Source: Halonatronomonas sp964558325 (GTDB taxonomy: Bacteria; Bacillota; Halanaerobiia; Halanaerobiales; Halarsenatibacteraceae). From it: DNA of 6,460 nt. Location of the stretch: assembly GCA_964558325.1 (NCBI GenBank), contig CAZLCX010000079.1:1-6460 (forward strand). The letters are read 5' to 3'. Position numbers and translations under genes: made by a program. Numbering within the stretch: position 1 is the stretch's first letter; each line of letters begins with the position of its first letter. The notes beneath the pieces were generated by a model. That model had not been told where the DNA came from, did not search any database, and saw only the letters and a program-made list of their open reading frames with translations. This document shows positions 6,363-6,460 of this stretch, in pieces.

Positions 6363-6460
6363 AAATTTAAAATAAATCAGTTTGGAGTTGTGGGGATACC
6401 CTTTTCACTTGGTAAAAGTAGCCCTATTACAAACCCTGTATTTGAAATTTATGAGGTTAA
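6363..6460 (+). other. Unidentified plus-strand open reading at the window edge
   Basis: After a stop at 6360-6362 the plus strand stays open to the window end and includes the reading QFGVVGIPFSLGKSS. Codon choice looks plausibly coding, but there is no ATG. The GTG at 6390 has GGAG only 2 nt before it, too close for a normal ribosome site. It could be the start of a divergent neighbouring gene, a remnant, or chance. I do not recognise the family. Apart from this and the repressor promoter, I see nothing in 6350-6460. Confidence 0.2.

Noticed and set aside
6405..6458. Tail of a minus-strand gene ending at a TGA near 6405
   Set aside because: Only about 17 codons are visible, with AGG arginine codons uncommon in the neighbouring genes and no recognisable motif; the repressor has its own strong promoter downstream of it.

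Overview
The window looks like a chromosomal segment from a low-GC, AT-rich bacterium, most consistent with a diderm, salt-adapted Firmicute of the Halanaerobiales type. This is inferred from three things: strong Firmicute-style Shine-Dalgarno sites, AGA/TTA/ATA-rich codon use, and an exported binding protein that is very acidic and has no lipobox cysteine. Thermotogae-like lineages are the main alternative. No marker gene fixes the taxon.

All confident genes lie on the minus strand and form one sugar-utilisation cluster, read from right to left. First comes a LacI-family repressor (5284-6288), then an extracytoplasmic sugar-binding protein (4000-5196), two CUT1-family ABC permeases (3038-3916 and 2203-3045, overlapping by 8 nt), and a GH3 beta-glucosidase of the BglX type (1-2163) whose last residues run off the left edge. 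The likely physiology is capture of a beta-linked oligosaccharide outside the cytoplasmic membrane, import of it intact, and release of glucose by a cytoplasmic GH3 enzyme. The repressor would relieve repression when the sugar or a derivative is present. No ABC ATPase is encoded here, so the transporter probably uses an ATPase from elsewhere in the genome.

The regulatory layer is the most informative part. A 12-bp perfect palindrome, TTAACCGGTTAA, occurs twice: just downstream of a strong promoter for the repressor gene, and in the gap before the binding-protein gene. The two copies sit inside an identical 18-bp sequence placed in opposite orientation. Between the binding-protein gene and the first permease gene there is a long stem-loop followed by a U-run. 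It pairs fully only as minus-strand RNA, as expected for a partial terminator or mRNA-protecting hairpin that makes binding protein more abundant than permease. A second stem-loop lies in the leader of the binding-protein gene.

The right edge (about 6350-6460) holds no gene I can identify, only a short open plus-strand reading with no convincing start. I see no mobile elements, CRISPR arrays or RNA genes. The gene content is a familiar arrangement, and I do not see evidence of an undescribed system.
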